Notes: generated by a model from the sequence alone, not told the origin. 64,000 bases of DNA from Nitrincola alkalilacustris (GCF_008973755.1 NZ_WBOM01000002.1:1-64000); one strand, 5' to 3'; shown: positions 9,197 to 18,485, numbered from the stretch's first letter. Translations and numbers: made by a program.

Positions 9197-10009
9197 ATGC
9201 AGAATCTGAAAATAACACTGCTACAGACCTCACTGCACTGGCAGCAACCCGATACCAATCGGAGCGCTATTGAGGCCAGATTTGCCGACGTGACTGGAAA
9301 GACAGATCTGATCCTGTTGCCAGAGATGTTCACCACTGGCTTTACCATGGCGCCAGAAGGGCTGGCAGAGGAGGAGAAGGGGGAAACACTGGAATGGATG
9401 CAACGTCACTCACGACTTACTGGGGCGGCGATCTGTGGCAGCCTGATTGTCAGTTCACCAGCAGGCTTTCGCAACAGGCTCTATTGGGTCACCCCTGAAG
9501 GGGAGAGCACTTACTATGATAAGGTGCATCTGTTTCGCATGGCGAATGAGCATGAGCATTATGCCGCAGGTGAGCGGCGCCTGATCATTGCCTATCGTGG
9601 GTGGCGCATCATGCCGCAGATCTGCTACGACCTGCGTTTCCCTGTATGGTCGCGCAACCGTAATGATTATGATCTGCTGCTCTATGTCGCAAACTGGCCA
9701 GCCCCTCGTCGGCATGCCTGGCGTACGCTGCTGCAGGCCAGAGCGATTGAAAATCAGAGCTATGTTGCCGGTGTCAATCGTGTGGGCAGGGACGGTAATG
9801 GGGTTGACTACTCAGGTGATAGTCTGTTGGTGGACTTCAAGGGGGAGCTGATGATCGATCGGGCAGAGGGAGAGGTGTTTATTGAAACCGGTGAGCTCGA
9901 TGGTGCAGCGCTGGCCGATTTCCGAAAAGCCTTTCCCGCCTGGATGGATGCGGATGCGTTCAGTATCAGCGGCCTGGATAGTCAGGAGAGCATAGATGGC
10001 AACAGATAA
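9197..10009 (+). CDS. Omega-amidase, nitrilase superfamily (YafV/MtnU type)
   Basis: A 270-residue cytoplasmic carbon-nitrogen hydrolase. The catalytic Glu-Lys-Cys triad is visible as E43 (LLPEMF), K109 (YYDKVHLF) and C143 (QICYDLRFP). Sequence and length fit YafV-type omega-amidases, which hydrolyse 2-oxoglutaramate or 2-oxosuccinamate to the 2-oxo acid and ammonia. It overlaps mtnK by 14 bases. That pairing fits methionine salvage, where glutamine-dependent transamination of the keto-methionine precursor leaves 2-oxoglutaramate to be removed. The start at 9197 has AAGG 6 bases upstream. Confidence 0.9.
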   Translation: MQNLKITLLQTSLHWQQPDTNRSAIEARFADVTGKTDLILLPEMFTTGFTMAPEGLAEEEKGETLEWMQRHSRLTGAAICGSLIVSSPAGFRNRLYWVTPEGESTYYDKVHLFRMANEHEHYAAGERRLIIAYRGWRIMPQICYDLRFPVWSRNRNDYDLLLYVANWPAPRRHAWRTLLQARAIENQSYVAGVNRVGRDGNGVDYSGDSLLVDFKGELMIDRAEGEVFIETGELDGAALADFRKAFPAWMDADAFSISGLDSQESIDGNR

Positions 10010-11210
10010 ATCAGCACACAAGTTTTCCGATGATGCCGCAGTGATCGCCTTCGTCAGCGCACATAGCGATAGGCTTGACCTGAGTGCTCAGCCGTCTGTT
10101 GAAGAGATAGGTGATGGCAATATCAATTATGTCTATCGTGTCCGTGACCACAGGGGATTCAGTCTGATAGTGAAACAGGCGTTGCCCTACATTCGGATCA
10201 TAGGCGAAGGCTGGCCTCTGTCACTGGATCGAATCCGTATTGAGGCTGAGGTGTTGCTTAGTGAGGCGTGCTGGGCACCTCATCAGGTGCCTGAGCTGCT
10301 GCATTACTCACCTGCGGACGCGGCCATACTGATGGAGGATGTCGGTGACCATCAGAACCTGCGCCACGCCATGATTGAACGTCGCGAGTTTGCTGGCCTG
10401 GGGCAGCAGATAGGGGGCTTTCTGGCTGCCACCCTGTTCCATACCAGTGATTTCTTTCTCGGCAGTCAGGAGAAAAAGGCGCAGTTGGCGAGCTTTATCA
10501 ATCCTGACCTCTGCGGTATCTCTGAGGAGGTCTATTTCATTGATCCTTTCTGTGATCATGAGCGTAACCGGGTTAACCCATTACTGCTGGAAGATGCGCG
10601 CAACATCTGGGCCGATGAAGGGCTCAGGGCAGATGTGGCTGAACTCAAATATGGTTTCATGAATCGCACCGAGGCGCTGATTCATGGGGATCTGCACACT
10701 GGCTCCATCTTTGTCCGAGATGGCAGTATCAAGATTATCGATCCCGAGTTTGCCTTCTGTGGCCCGGTTGGGTTTGACCTGGGTACAGTGCTGGCCAATT
10801 TTCTACTGAACTACTCGGCGCAACTCGGCTTGTCGGGTCATGCGGATGAAAGGACGCGCTATCAACGCTATCTGTTACAGCAACTGCGTGAGTTGTGGCA
10901 CTGTTTCAGTCAGGCCTTCCTTGAACTGGCGGAGCAGAAATCGAAGGATCCCGGATTGGCGTCAGTGCAGTGGCGGCAACGGAAAATGGCGGACTTCTTT
11001 GCTGATATGCTGGGCTATGCCGGAGTTGAAATGATGCGTCGTACGCTGGGGATAGCGCATGTTGCCGATCTGGAGGAGATAGCAGACGAGCGTTTGCGGG
11101 CTGATTCCGAGCGGTTGTCGCTCAGGTTGGCATGTCTGTTGATCACCCGCCGCAGAGAGCTGTCTGATATTGAGGCGTTACTTGAAGAGGTTCAGGCTCT
11201 GCAGGCGTAA
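9996..11210 (+). CDS. mtnK: 5-methylthioribose kinase
   Basis: A 404-residue kinase of the aminoglycoside-phosphotransferase-like fold, matching MtnK in length and motifs. These include the early EIGDGNINYVYRV nucleotide-binding stretch, the catalytic-loop IHGDLHTGSIFV and the metal-binding IDPEFAF followed by GFDLG. It phosphorylates 5-methylthioribose to 5-methylthioribose-1-phosphate in the methionine salvage pathway. It overlaps the omega-amidase gene by 14 bases, so the two form an operon. The other salvage genes (mtnA, mtnB, mtnC, mtnD) are not in the window. Confidence 0.93.
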   Translation: MATDKSAHKFSDDAAVIAFVSAHSDRLDLSAQPSVEEIGDGNINYVYRVRDHRGFSLIVKQALPYIRIIGEGWPLSLDRIRIEAEVLLSEACWAPHQVPELLHYSPADAAILMEDVGDHQNLRHAMIERREFAGLGQQIGGFLAATLFHTSDFFLGSQEKKAQLASFINPDLCGISEEVYFIDPFCDHERNRVNPLLLEDARNIWADEGLRADVAELKYGFMNRTEALIHGDLHTGSIFVRDGSIKIIDPEFAFCGPVGFDLGTVLANFLLNYSAQLGLSGHADERTRYQRYLLQQLRELWHCFSQAFLELAEQKSKDPGLASVQWRQRKMADFFADMLGYAGVEMMRRTLGIAHVADLEEIADERLRADSERLSLRLACLLITRRRELSDIEALLEEVQALQA

Positions 11211-11226
11211 ATTCTTGAGTCTGTGA

Positions 11227-11245
11227 CTGCCCCGATGAGGGGCAG
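11227..11245. terminator. Hairpin between convergent mtnK and yceI genes
   Basis: CTGCCCC (11227-11233) and GGGGCAG (11239-11245) form a perfect 7-bp GC-rich stem with a GATGA loop. It lies between the two convergent stop codons. No T-run follows on either strand, so it is only a possible terminator or mRNA end-stabilising hairpin. Confidence 0.4.
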
Positions 11246-11268
11246 ACAGTAGAAAAGTAACTCGCGGA

Positions 11269-11847
11269 TTACTGGCGAATACCTTCAATATACAGATCCA
11301 GGTGTACGGTTTCAGCAGCCGGGCCGAGGTTGAAGTTGAGTCCGAACTCAGGCAGATTCAATGCTGTGGTACCTGAGAAACCGGCGCGGTAGCCACCCCA
11401 TGGGTCGTTACCTTCGCCTATCTTGGCTACTTCGATTTCGATTGGACGCGTCTGGTCATTCAATGTCAGCTCACCCTGCAACAGTCCCTGGCCATTGCCC
11501 TTGTCTTCATAACCTGTACTGACAAAACGTGCTTCGCTGAATTTGGATACTTCGAGGAAATCACTGCTGCGGATGTGGCGATCACGTTCGGCGTGGTTGG
11601 TGTCGACAGAGGCTGTGTTGATTTTGACCTCTACACTGGTAGCGTCAAGGTTGTCGGCATCGTAAGTGAACGTACCTTCAAATTCATTGAAGCGGCCTAC
11701 AACCATGCCTACTCCAAGGTGATCGATTCGAAAGTTGACAGAGGCATGAGCGCCCTGGGTGTCAATGACATAATCGGCCGCCAAAGCTGGTGTAGCTGCA
11801 ACCACTGCTGCCAGGGCGAAGCTTTTCAAAAAAGTGTTTCCAATCAT
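11269..11847 (-). CDS. YceI family periplasmic lipid-binding-like protein
   Basis: A 192-residue secreted protein with a signal peptide ending in ATPALA (cleavage near residue 23), followed by YVIDTQGAHASVNFRIDHLG, typical of YceI. The fold is a lipocalin-like barrel that binds isoprenoid-type lipids in studied homologues. Its start overlaps the stop of the cytochrome b561 gene by 4 bases (ATGA), the standard arrangement for this pair. The function is probably periplasmic isoprenoid quinone or lipid handling; no regulation is visible. Confidence 0.92.
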   Translation of the reverse strand: MIGNTFLKSFALAAVVAATPALAADYVIDTQGAHASVNFRIDHLGVGMVVGRFNEFEGTFTYDADNLDATSVEVKINTASVDTNHAERDRHIRSSDFLEVSKFSEARFVSTGYEDKGNGQGLLQGELTLNDQTRPIEIEVAKIGEGNDPWGGYRAGFSGTTALNLPEFGLNFNLGPAAETVHLDLYIEGIRQ

Positions 11848-12416
11848 CGGGTATTCTCCAGATCTAAGCCCAGAATGCGTCTGAGCGTGTTATCACGATT
11901 AATAAAATGGTGTTTCAAAGCGGCAAGGGCATGAATTGAAGCCATTACTATGAGCCCTGTTGCGGCATAAAAATGTACGGTGCCTGCCAGCTCTTCCTGG
12001 CGTGTGGCCAGTGCCGGGATGGCAGGGACACTGAACCAGTTGAATACGCTGATGCTGCGCCCATCTGCTGTAGACAGCATGTAGCCTGAGAAGAGTACAA
12101 CAAGAACCAGCATATACAGGGCGATATGACCCACGGATGCGGCAATTCGTTCCCAGCGCAAATGTGACAGACTCATGGGTGAAGGATTAATAAGCCTCCA
12201 CAGCAGTCGTAACAGGATCAAAACGGCGAGTAAAATGCCAATGCTACGGTGAATATCAGGGTAGAGACGATACCCGGGATCAAAGTAACTCAGGGACACG
12301 ATGTAGAGGCCCAGAGGGTACATGCCAATAATTGCCAGCGCGGCTATCCAGTGTAAAAGAATGGCTACCCAGCCGAATTGCTGTTTACTGTTTCTGACCT
12401 GTTTTACCAGCGCCAT
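11844..12416 (-). CDS. Cytochrome b561 family membrane protein (YceJ-like)
   Basis: A 190-residue inner-membrane protein with four predicted helices (about residues 15-35, 52-70, 92-112 and 148-168). Conserved histidines suited to haem b ligation occur near the helices, including HWIAA early, DIHRSIG, SVGHIALY and HALAALKHHF near the end. These proteins pass electrons between quinol and periplasmic partners. It is co-transcribed with yceI (4-base overlap). The upstream 198 bp is shared with the divergent LysR gene, so the LysR protein is a candidate regulator, but no clear operator was found. Confidence 0.88.
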   Translation of the reverse strand: MALVKQVRNSKQQFGWVAILLHWIAALAIIGMYPLGLYIVSLSYFDPGYRLYPDIHRSIGILLAVLILLRLLWRLINPSPMSLSHLRWERIAASVGHIALYMLVLVVLFSGYMLSTADGRSISVFNWFSVPAIPALATRQEELAGTVHFYAATGLIVMASIHALAALKHHFINRDNTLRRILGLDLENTR

Positions 12417-12614
12417 AGACTAAGCTCCATGAAAAGATCTCACTAGGTTAAACTGTCGTGTATAATTCGTCTAATGCATGTGTGAGATAGTTATTATGCA
12501 TGGACGATATGTTTGTCAGGTGTCTGTTTTTTTCAACCCTGTTCCCAAAGACCTGCATGGGCCGGTGTTAGTTCACTGGAGTGGCGCACAGTCGATTAAT
12601 CTAGAGAGGTGCAG

Positions 12615-13559
12615 GTGAGCAGGGTACATGATGTCCAGTTGCGACAGTTGGATCTGAATCTTCTGGTGATATTGGATGCCCTGCTTGAAGAGCGCCATAT
12701 CACCCGGGCGGCAGAGCGTCTTGAGATGAGTCAGCCGGCAGTCAGTCGGGCTCTGGCAAGACTCAGGGAGGCCTTGCAGGACCCGATTCTGGTAAGAACA
12801 TCCGAGGGGTTGTCAATGAGTGCCAGGGCTGCCGGTATGCAGCCACAGTTAGCGGATCTGCTCAGAGGTATCAGCCAACTGGTCTCTCCCTCTGGTTTTG
12901 AGCCGGCGACAGATGCACGACTGATCAAGCTGACTGGACTGGATCTTGAGCTGGCACTCTACATACCAGCGCTGGCAAAACGTATTCGCAGGCTGGCACC
13001 TCTGATGCGGCTGGAAACAGTCAGGCAGGAGTTGGACAGCTTCACCATGCTGGAGCAGGATGAGGTGCATTTCAGCCTTACCGGTCTGGAGCCCATGCGT
13101 GCAGCAGACCAGTTGCATCGACTGAGTATCGATACCATGCCAAGTATCTGCCTGATGGCAGAGGATAACCCATTGGCGCTGGGCGACATGAGCACTCGGG
13201 CCTATGCGGCGGCCCCACACGGCCTGGTGTCCATCACGGGTAAGGGGCCGGGGTATATGGATCTGATTCTGCAGAAAAAAGGCTATCAGCGCACCATCAT
13301 GCTGCGCCTGTCCAGCTTCATGTCAGTGGCGGATTTCTGTGAGGAGAGTGATCTGATCTTTACTTTGCCGTTACGTCTGGCCGAGCGCATCGCAGCGGGG
13401 CGCAGACTGGTGCTGCGCCCACTGCCTGAGGACATTCAACAGCCCCCCATCACCTTTTACCTCTATTGGCATGCCCGATATCATCGCGATCCAGGCATGC
13501 AATGGGTCAGAGAGCAACTGCTTGAGGCGCTGAAGGAAACCACTGCTGCCGCTTACTGA
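12615..13559 (+). CDS. LysR-family transcriptional regulator
   Basis: A regulator of about 314 residues with an N-terminal winged helix-turn-helix (DLNLLVILDALLEERHITRAA, then AERLEMSQPAVSRALARLREAL) and a LysR effector domain. I prefer the GTG at 12615, which has GAGAGG 5 bases upstream; a GTG two codons earlier (12609) is also open. It is divergent from the cytochrome b561/yceI pair. Its last 7 bases overlap the convergent PBP4 gene. The effector is unknown. The start KLTGLDLELALYIPALAKRIR of the effector domain resembles the NodD/NahR-like group, but this is only a loose impression. Confidence 0.88.
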   Translation: MSRVHDVQLRQLDLNLLVILDALLEERHITRAAERLEMSQPAVSRALARLREALQDPILVRTSEGLSMSARAAGMQPQLADLLRGISQLVSPSGFEPATDARLIKLTGLDLELALYIPALAKRIRRLAPLMRLETVRQELDSFTMLEQDEVHFSLTGLEPMRAADQLHRLSIDTMPSICLMAEDNPLALGDMSTRAYAAAPHGLVSITGKGPGYMDLILQKKGYQRTIMLRLSSFMSVADFCEESDLIFTLPLRLAERIAAGRRLVLRPLPEDIQQPPITFYLYWHARYHRDPGMQWVREQLLEALKETTAAAY

Positions 13560-14992
13560 CAGTCCAGATTATGAGCCCAGCGCAGGAAGCGCTCCTGCAG
13601 TTGTGAACCAGCTCCTGCATGTGCATCAGCATGGTTTATCATCAATACCACCATCAGATCCTTGCCACATTCGCTGCGCACATAGCCGGCGATCGCCGAG
13701 ACATTATTCAGACGCCCTGTTTTCAGGTGCATGCGGCCGGCTTCGGGAGACGCGGTAAATTGACGACGGGTAGTCCCATCCACACCTGAGATGGACATGG
13801 AGGAGATGAACTCATGGCGCCAGGGGCTGTTCCAGCCAGCGTTTAGCACCTGCCCGAGCTGGCGTGGCGAGATGCGTACATGGCGGCTCAGGCCAGAGCC
13901 ATTGTCGATCACCATGCCACCGACTTCAACGCCTGATTCGCGCAGTGTCTCGTAGAGTGCATTGCGCGCTTTTTCCAGGGTAGCGGGCGTGCCGTAACGC
14001 TCTGCACCCAGAGTCAGGGCCATATGTCGGGTCATGATGTTATGGCTCCATTTATTGGCTACCTTGACCAGATCTCCCAGCGGGCGAGACTGATGCTGCA
14101 ACAGGGCTCTTGCCGGCAGAGGTGGAGAGGGAACTGTGCGAACATGGCCGTTGAACTCGCCACCCCACTGTCGCCAGTGCAGTCGGAACATCTCTGCGGC
14201 ATAGAACTCAGGATCTACAGCGGTACGCAGCAGCTCATAATTACCGCAGTGAACCGGATAGCGGCCGCTGAAAGTCACCTCATTGTCGGAGGCCTGGTAA
14301 TGGATACCACGCTGCCAGTCTCCGCAGTTACCTGAACCTGCTTGCAACTGGTTATTGATTTTCATGCCAGGCAGCGGTGGGTCTGCCTCTATATGAATGC
14401 GACCCTCAGCATCAGGGAGGACATGAAAGCGCAGAGAGTTGGCATTCACCAGCATTGCGTGGGGCGGCTGGTTATAGGCGCGAAGTGGCTGGCCATCAAA
14501 CGCACCGGGATCTTCAGGGGCCAGTGAGAAATAGCTGCTATCGAGAATCAGATCGCCTTCAATTTTGCGCAGACCGGTTCGATACAGGCTGCCGATCATG
14601 CGCCAGTGCTCTTCACTGACCAGCCCCGGATCACCTGTGCCACGCATGATCAGATCGCCTTTAAGTACGCCGTTTACTATCGGCGCGTGGCTGTAGAACT
14701 CTGTCTTCCAGGTGTAATCAGGGCCCAGTGCATTAAGCGATGCCAGTGTCGTCGCTAGTTTGATCGTTGATGCGGGGTTGAGCATCTGCTCATCATTCAA
14801 TCGTGCCAGCGGTGTTGTCTCACCGGCACGCTGCACCCAGATGCCAATGGCACTCTGTGGCAGTGATTGTGCGCTCAGTAGTCGCTGCAGACTATCCGGT
14901 ACCTGTGCCAGGGCCTGGTTGAAGGGAATGCTGAGCAAGGAGGTCGTGATGATCAGGCTGAGGATATGTCGGCTTTTGTATGGATACAACAT
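13553..14992 (-). CDS. dacB: D-alanyl-D-alanine carboxypeptidase/endopeptidase, PBP4
   Basis: A 479-residue periplasmic penicillin-binding protein of class C (peptidase S13) with a signal peptide (about residues 10-30). The active-site motifs are visible: S75-T-I-K78 (nucleophile serine and lysine), SHN about residue 320 and KTG about residue 430. PBP4 trims and cleaves cross-links in peptidoglycan. It is convergent with the LysR gene (7-base overlap) and followed 48 bases upstream on the same strand by the glutamine-amidotransferase-like gene, so it could lie at the tail of that operon. The length fits the family. Confidence 0.93.
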   Translation of the reverse strand: MLYPYKSRHILSLIITTSLLSIPFNQALAQVPDSLQRLLSAQSLPQSAIGIWVQRAGETTPLARLNDEQMLNPASTIKLATTLASLNALGPDYTWKTEFYSHAPIVNGVLKGDLIMRGTGDPGLVSEEHWRMIGSLYRTGLRKIEGDLILDSSYFSLAPEDPGAFDGQPLRAYNQPPHAMLVNANSLRFHVLPDAEGRIHIEADPPLPGMKINNQLQAGSGNCGDWQRGIHYQASDNEVTFSGRYPVHCGNYELLRTAVDPEFYAAEMFRLHWRQWGGEFNGHVRTVPSPPLPARALLQHQSRPLGDLVKVANKWSHNIMTRHMALTLGAERYGTPATLEKARNALYETLRESGVEVGGMVIDNGSGLSRHVRISPRQLGQVLNAGWNSPWRHEFISSMSISGVDGTTRRQFTASPEAGRMHLKTGRLNNVSAIAGYVRSECGKDLMVVLMINHADAHAGAGSQLQERFLRWAHNLDCQ

Positions 14993-15040
14993 GAAAAAAG
15001 CACTCCGAAAATGATGTAACAGTTTTTACTGGACGGCAGA

Positions 15041-15712
15041 TTACGCATGCAGCCGTGCACTTTCAACCAGCGCTGCGAAAAGCTGACGCTGACGTTTCAT
15101 GAAAATCAGAAATTCCGGGTGCCACTGTACACCGATCAGAAAGCCGTAACCTGGGTCCTCAATGGCCTGGATGATACCGTCCAGATCGCGCCCTGATACA
15201 TGCAGATGATAACCTGTTCTTTCTATCGCCTGATTATGCAGACTGTTGATCTTGCATCGGCTCTGACCAAGGCAGTCTGCCAGCAGGCTGCCGGGCTCTA
15301 CCTCCAGTGTTTTCAGTGGCAGAAAGGTTCTTCTGTTGGAGGTTATGCGGCGCTGTGACTTGATATCCTGGTACAGGCTGCCGTTACGGCGGACATTGAG
15401 CAGTTGGGCGCCGCGGCAGATCCCAAGCAGCGGTAGCCTGCGCCTCAGTGCATCGTCTATGACCGCGGACTCAAAATGATCGCGGAGCTTGTCATAGCGT
15501 GGCTCCACCTCTGGCTCGGAGGCATAGAGCACCGGGTCAATATCATGACCGCCGGTGACGACAACCCCTTGATAATCATATTCAGCCAGAGTATCGCCGG
15601 GCCTCAGTTGCAGCGGTTGTCCACCATAGAGGCGTACCGCCAGTGCGACCATCAGGCGTGGTCCTGCCGCCCCCTTTTGCGGGCCGGTGATCGCTATTAC
15701 CGGCTTAACCAT
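15041..15712 (-). CDS. Class-I glutamine amidotransferase-like hydrolase (peptidase C26)
   Basis: A 223-residue enzyme with the class-I GATase/C26 triad: nucleophile C99 (LLGICRGAQLL), H198 and E200 (GVQWHPE). It resembles PuuD-type gamma-glutamyl hydrolases. I choose the ATG at 15712 because AGGAGGT lies 9 bases upstream and the product then begins MVKPVIAITG as in the family; an open frame extends to 15826 without support. This start overlaps the amidoligase stop by 16 bases, so the two are translationally coupled. Context suggests hydrolysis of a gamma-glutamyl amide made by the amidoligase, or ammonia supply to it. Confidence 0.85.
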   Translation of the reverse strand: MVKPVIAITGPQKGAAGPRLMVALAVRLYGGQPLQLRPGDTLAEYDYQGVVVTGGHDIDPVLYASEPEVEPRYDKLRDHFESAVIDDALRRRLPLLGICRGAQLLNVRRNGSLYQDIKSQRRITSNRRTFLPLKTLEVEPGSLLADCLGQSRCKINSLHNQAIERTGYHLHVSGRDLDGIIQAIEDPGYGFLIGVQWHPEFLIFMKRQRQLFAALVESARLHA

Positions 15713-16686
15713 CGCTTGCTGACCTCCTCTTCCCAGTGACCCAGCCAACGGTTCAGCGGTTGTTCCAGAAACAGTAGAAACGCCTGACTGCAGTCTCTGA
15801 GCCGCTCCGTATCCGATGCCAACCACTCAACCTCCACCCAGTCATTCCATGCCTGATGAAACCCCCAGTCCGGCTGATCTATTTCGCTGTCGGGCAGGCG
15901 GTAATGGAAGGTCGGACGTGCCTTGATCAGGGGATCGTGAGTGATACGGTTGACCCGCGCTTCATCCAGATACTTGAACAGCGGCAGTAGATCAAGCGCT
16001 CGGTTTCGGGTTGGGTTATGTGTCAGATAGTCGTCAATCAAGCGGCTCTGATCCGGCCAGTAAGCTGAATCAAGCACGAGACGTAAGTAGTTGATCGGAA
16101 ATGGATCTATATAGTTGGTCAGGCGCCGTGTGATGTTGATATCGGCGCGTTTGAGCAGCCAGGGGTAGAGGCAGAGAAAGGCTTTCAGATAAGCGGTCAG
16201 AATCGTGGGGTCTTCGCTGGGGATTTCCGGATTGAACTGCAGGCCGAAAGCGTTGCTGGCTTTTTCCGAGGTGCCTTTGGCGCCAGCCAGACGCAATGTC
16301 TGAAACAGGGACTCCACTTCAGACAGGCGATCCAGTGGCAGTGGCGGGCTGACCATCTCAAGGGGAACCAGGGGCTCAGCTACCAGACGCAGCAACTCTT
16401 CGGCGGTTTTTCTGACCTCGGCTTTCAGATCACCTGGCTCGAGCGTTTCACGCCCCATCGTCTTCAGCAGATTGAAGTCCAGTTCGACGATCCAGTCTCC
16501 GGCCTTGTCACCTTTCAGAATGCGTTGATAACGCCCGTCGGAATGGATCTCTGTGCCCAGAAAATCACTGACAGTCTTTGCCAGTTGATCCAGTGTCAGC
16601 CCATTCATTTCCAGTTCAATACCGACTCGCCGTGTATCGCCGCCGGGGTTGTATTGCCAGGGTGGTTGTCTGATCTCTATCTCCAT
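15697..16686 (-). CDS. Putative amidoligase (COOH-NH2 ligase fold)
   Basis: A 329-residue cytoplasmic protein whose N-terminal stretch (RRVGIELEMNGLTLDQLA, about residues 19-36) and following SDGRY and WIVELD segments match the putative amidoligase family (Pfam Amidoligase_2). This family is related to glutamine synthetase and gamma-glutamylcysteine ligase. The glutamates in GIELEM and VELD are likely metal ligands. Such enzymes are predicted to join a carboxylate and an amine using ATP. Its start lies 2 bases after the gamma-glutamyltransferase stop, and its 3' end overlaps the C26 hydrolase gene. The substrate is unknown. Confidence 0.78.
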   Translation of the reverse strand: MEIEIRQPPWQYNPGGDTRRVGIELEMNGLTLDQLAKTVSDFLGTEIHSDGRYQRILKGDKAGDWIVELDFNLLKTMGRETLEPGDLKAEVRKTAEELLRLVAEPLVPLEMVSPPLPLDRLSEVESLFQTLRLAGAKGTSEKASNAFGLQFNPEIPSEDPTILTAYLKAFLCLYPWLLKRADINITRRLTNYIDPFPINYLRLVLDSAYWPDQSRLIDDYLTHNPTRNRALDLLPLFKYLDEARVNRITHDPLIKARPTFHYRLPDSEIDQPDWGFHQAWNDWVEVEWLASDTERLRDCSQAFLLFLEQPLNRWLGHWEEEVSKRWLSR

Positions 16687-16688
16687 AC

Positions 16689-18485
16689 TCAGTCTCCTCG
16701 GGCTACACCGTCCAGGCGGGGGTCCGCGCCACCTCTCCAGCCGGAATCTGTGCGCTCTATACCATGCAGGCCGCTCTCCAGTGATATGATTCTGATCTTA
16801 TGACCGCGAGCCTGCAAGTCAGACGACAGATCGGTCAGTTGAGTTCCCTGCTCCAGTTCCAGAGCATCACCACGATGGATCATGTTGGGCAGCGCAATCG
16901 CATCCTGAAGATCCAGATTCCAGTCGAGCACACCGAGAAGCGTTTTAAGAACATAGCCGATGATCCGGCTGCCGCCGCGTGATCCGATCACCAGCTGCGT
17001 ATTGCCTCGGGCATCAAAGACGATAACAGGTGACATGGAGCTGCGTGGTCGTTTTCCCGGTGCGACGGCATTGGGATGGGGCTGACCATCCAGATGTGGA
17101 ACGAAACTGAAGTCGGTCAGTTGATTATTGAGCAGAAAGCCATCCGTCATACGACGATTACCGAAGGGCATCTCATTCGAGCTGGTCAGTGCGACCATGC
17201 GCCCATCAGCATCCACTATGCTGAAATGAGTTGTCCCGGTGGTTTCGCGCTGTGGGCTGAATATTTTACCCACGCGCAGTGGTGACTGGCCCGGTATACC
17301 TGGCGAGATCTCTATCAGTGCCTGCTCTTGATTAATCAGCTCGGCGCGCTGGTGCAGATAATCAGGATCAATCAGCGCCTGAGTCGGGACATCGACAAAG
17401 TCGGGATCACCGATATAGAACTCCCGATCGGCAAAAGCGAGCCGGCTGGCTTCGGCAATCAGGTGCAGGGTATCGGCACTGAGGTACTCCATCTGTGGCA
17501 ATGGAAACTGCTCCAGCATGCCCAGTATCTGCAGCAGGGTAATGCCGCCTGAGGAAGGTGGCGGGGCGCCACAGATGGTCCACTGGCGATAGGGCCCGCA
17601 GACGGGGTCGCGTTGCAACGCTTTGTACTGCTCAAAGTCACTGGGCTGCAGGTCACCTGGCCAGATCCAGGGAGCGCTGGCGCGCCTGATGAAGCGCTCA
17701 CCCAGTTCACCCTGATAGAGTGCTGCAGCCCCTTGATCAGCCAGAGTGCGCAGGGTATCGGACATCAAAGGGTTATGCAGTTGCGGCTCATCCCCTCGTG
17801 CCTGAGCCTTAAAGTAGCTGCGTGTATCCCGAAACAGCAGCAGAGAAGGGTCGCGGTCTATCTGTGCCTTCAATCTATCCGGCATGGGAATGCCCTGCTC
17901 GGCAAGGCTGGCAGCAGGCTCGAACAGCTCGTGCCAGGGTAGTGTGCCGTGTGCCGAGTGAGCCATCTCCAGCATTGCCATGAGGCCAGGGACGCCGACA
18001 GCTCTGCCCGAAGGGATCACCACAGGCCGGGGCACAGGCTGGCCCAGCAGGGTGAAACGCTTCTCATCGGCGGAGGCGGGAGCGGTTTCGCGACCATCGA
18101 AAAAGTAGATCTGGTTGTTGGGCGAATCATGAAACAGCATGAATCCGCCTCCGCCAATGCCGCTTTCAGGAGGTTCGACAAAGCCCAGTACCATCTGCAC
18201 GGCGATGGCGGCATCAATGGCATTGCCACCGCGGCGCATCACCTCAAGTCCTGCCTCTACTGCCAGTGGGTGAGCGGCTGCCACCATGAACTGTTCAGCC
18301 TGTCGGTCGTCCAATGTCTGGCGGGAGGAGAGGTCGATTTCCTGATTGTCGCTGCAACCCTGCAGCAGTAATAAAACCCCGATGAGCAGGCCGTATTTGC
18401 CGATAAGCCGAGTGACCAGTCGGTTTTTCCCGGTCGCTGGCTCAGACCTGACTTGCACTTGCCGGTTGATCAACTTATTGTGCAT
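16689..18485 (-). CDS. Gamma-glutamyltransferase, predicted lipoprotein (GGT copy 1)
   Basis: A 598-residue Ntn-hydrolase precursor. A basic N-terminus and hydrophobic core lead to a lipobox LLQGC with C44, so the enzyme is probably a lipoprotein exposed to the periplasm. The proenzyme cleavage site and catalytic threonine are T418 in GTTHFSIVDADG, and the substrate-binding PSSGGITLLQ and RPRSSMSP motifs are present. It transfers or hydrolyses gamma-glutamyl groups. It is the first gene of an operon with the amidoligase (2-base gap) and the C26 hydrolase. Its start is only 39 bases from the divergent yaeQ start, so each promoter must lie inside or against the other gene. Confidence 0.92.
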   Translation of the reverse strand: MHNKLINRQVQVRSEPATGKNRLVTRLIGKYGLLIGVLLLLQGCSDNQEIDLSSRQTLDDRQAEQFMVAAAHPLAVEAGLEVMRRGGNAIDAAIAVQMVLGFVEPPESGIGGGGFMLFHDSPNNQIYFFDGRETAPASADEKRFTLLGQPVPRPVVIPSGRAVGVPGLMAMLEMAHSAHGTLPWHELFEPAASLAEQGIPMPDRLKAQIDRDPSLLLFRDTRSYFKAQARGDEPQLHNPLMSDTLRTLADQGAAALYQGELGERFIRRASAPWIWPGDLQPSDFEQYKALQRDPVCGPYRQWTICGAPPPSSGGITLLQILGMLEQFPLPQMEYLSADTLHLIAEASRLAFADREFYIGDPDFVDVPTQALIDPDYLHQRAELINQEQALIEISPGIPGQSPLRVGKIFSPQRETTGTTHFSIVDADGRMVALTSSNEMPFGNRRMTDGFLLNNQLTDFSFVPHLDGQPHPNAVAPGKRPRSSMSPVIVFDARGNTQLVIGSRGGSRIIGYVLKTLLGVLDWNLDLQDAIALPNMIHRGDALELEQGTQLTDLSSDLQARGHKIRIISLESGLHGIERTDSGWRGGADPRLDGVARGD

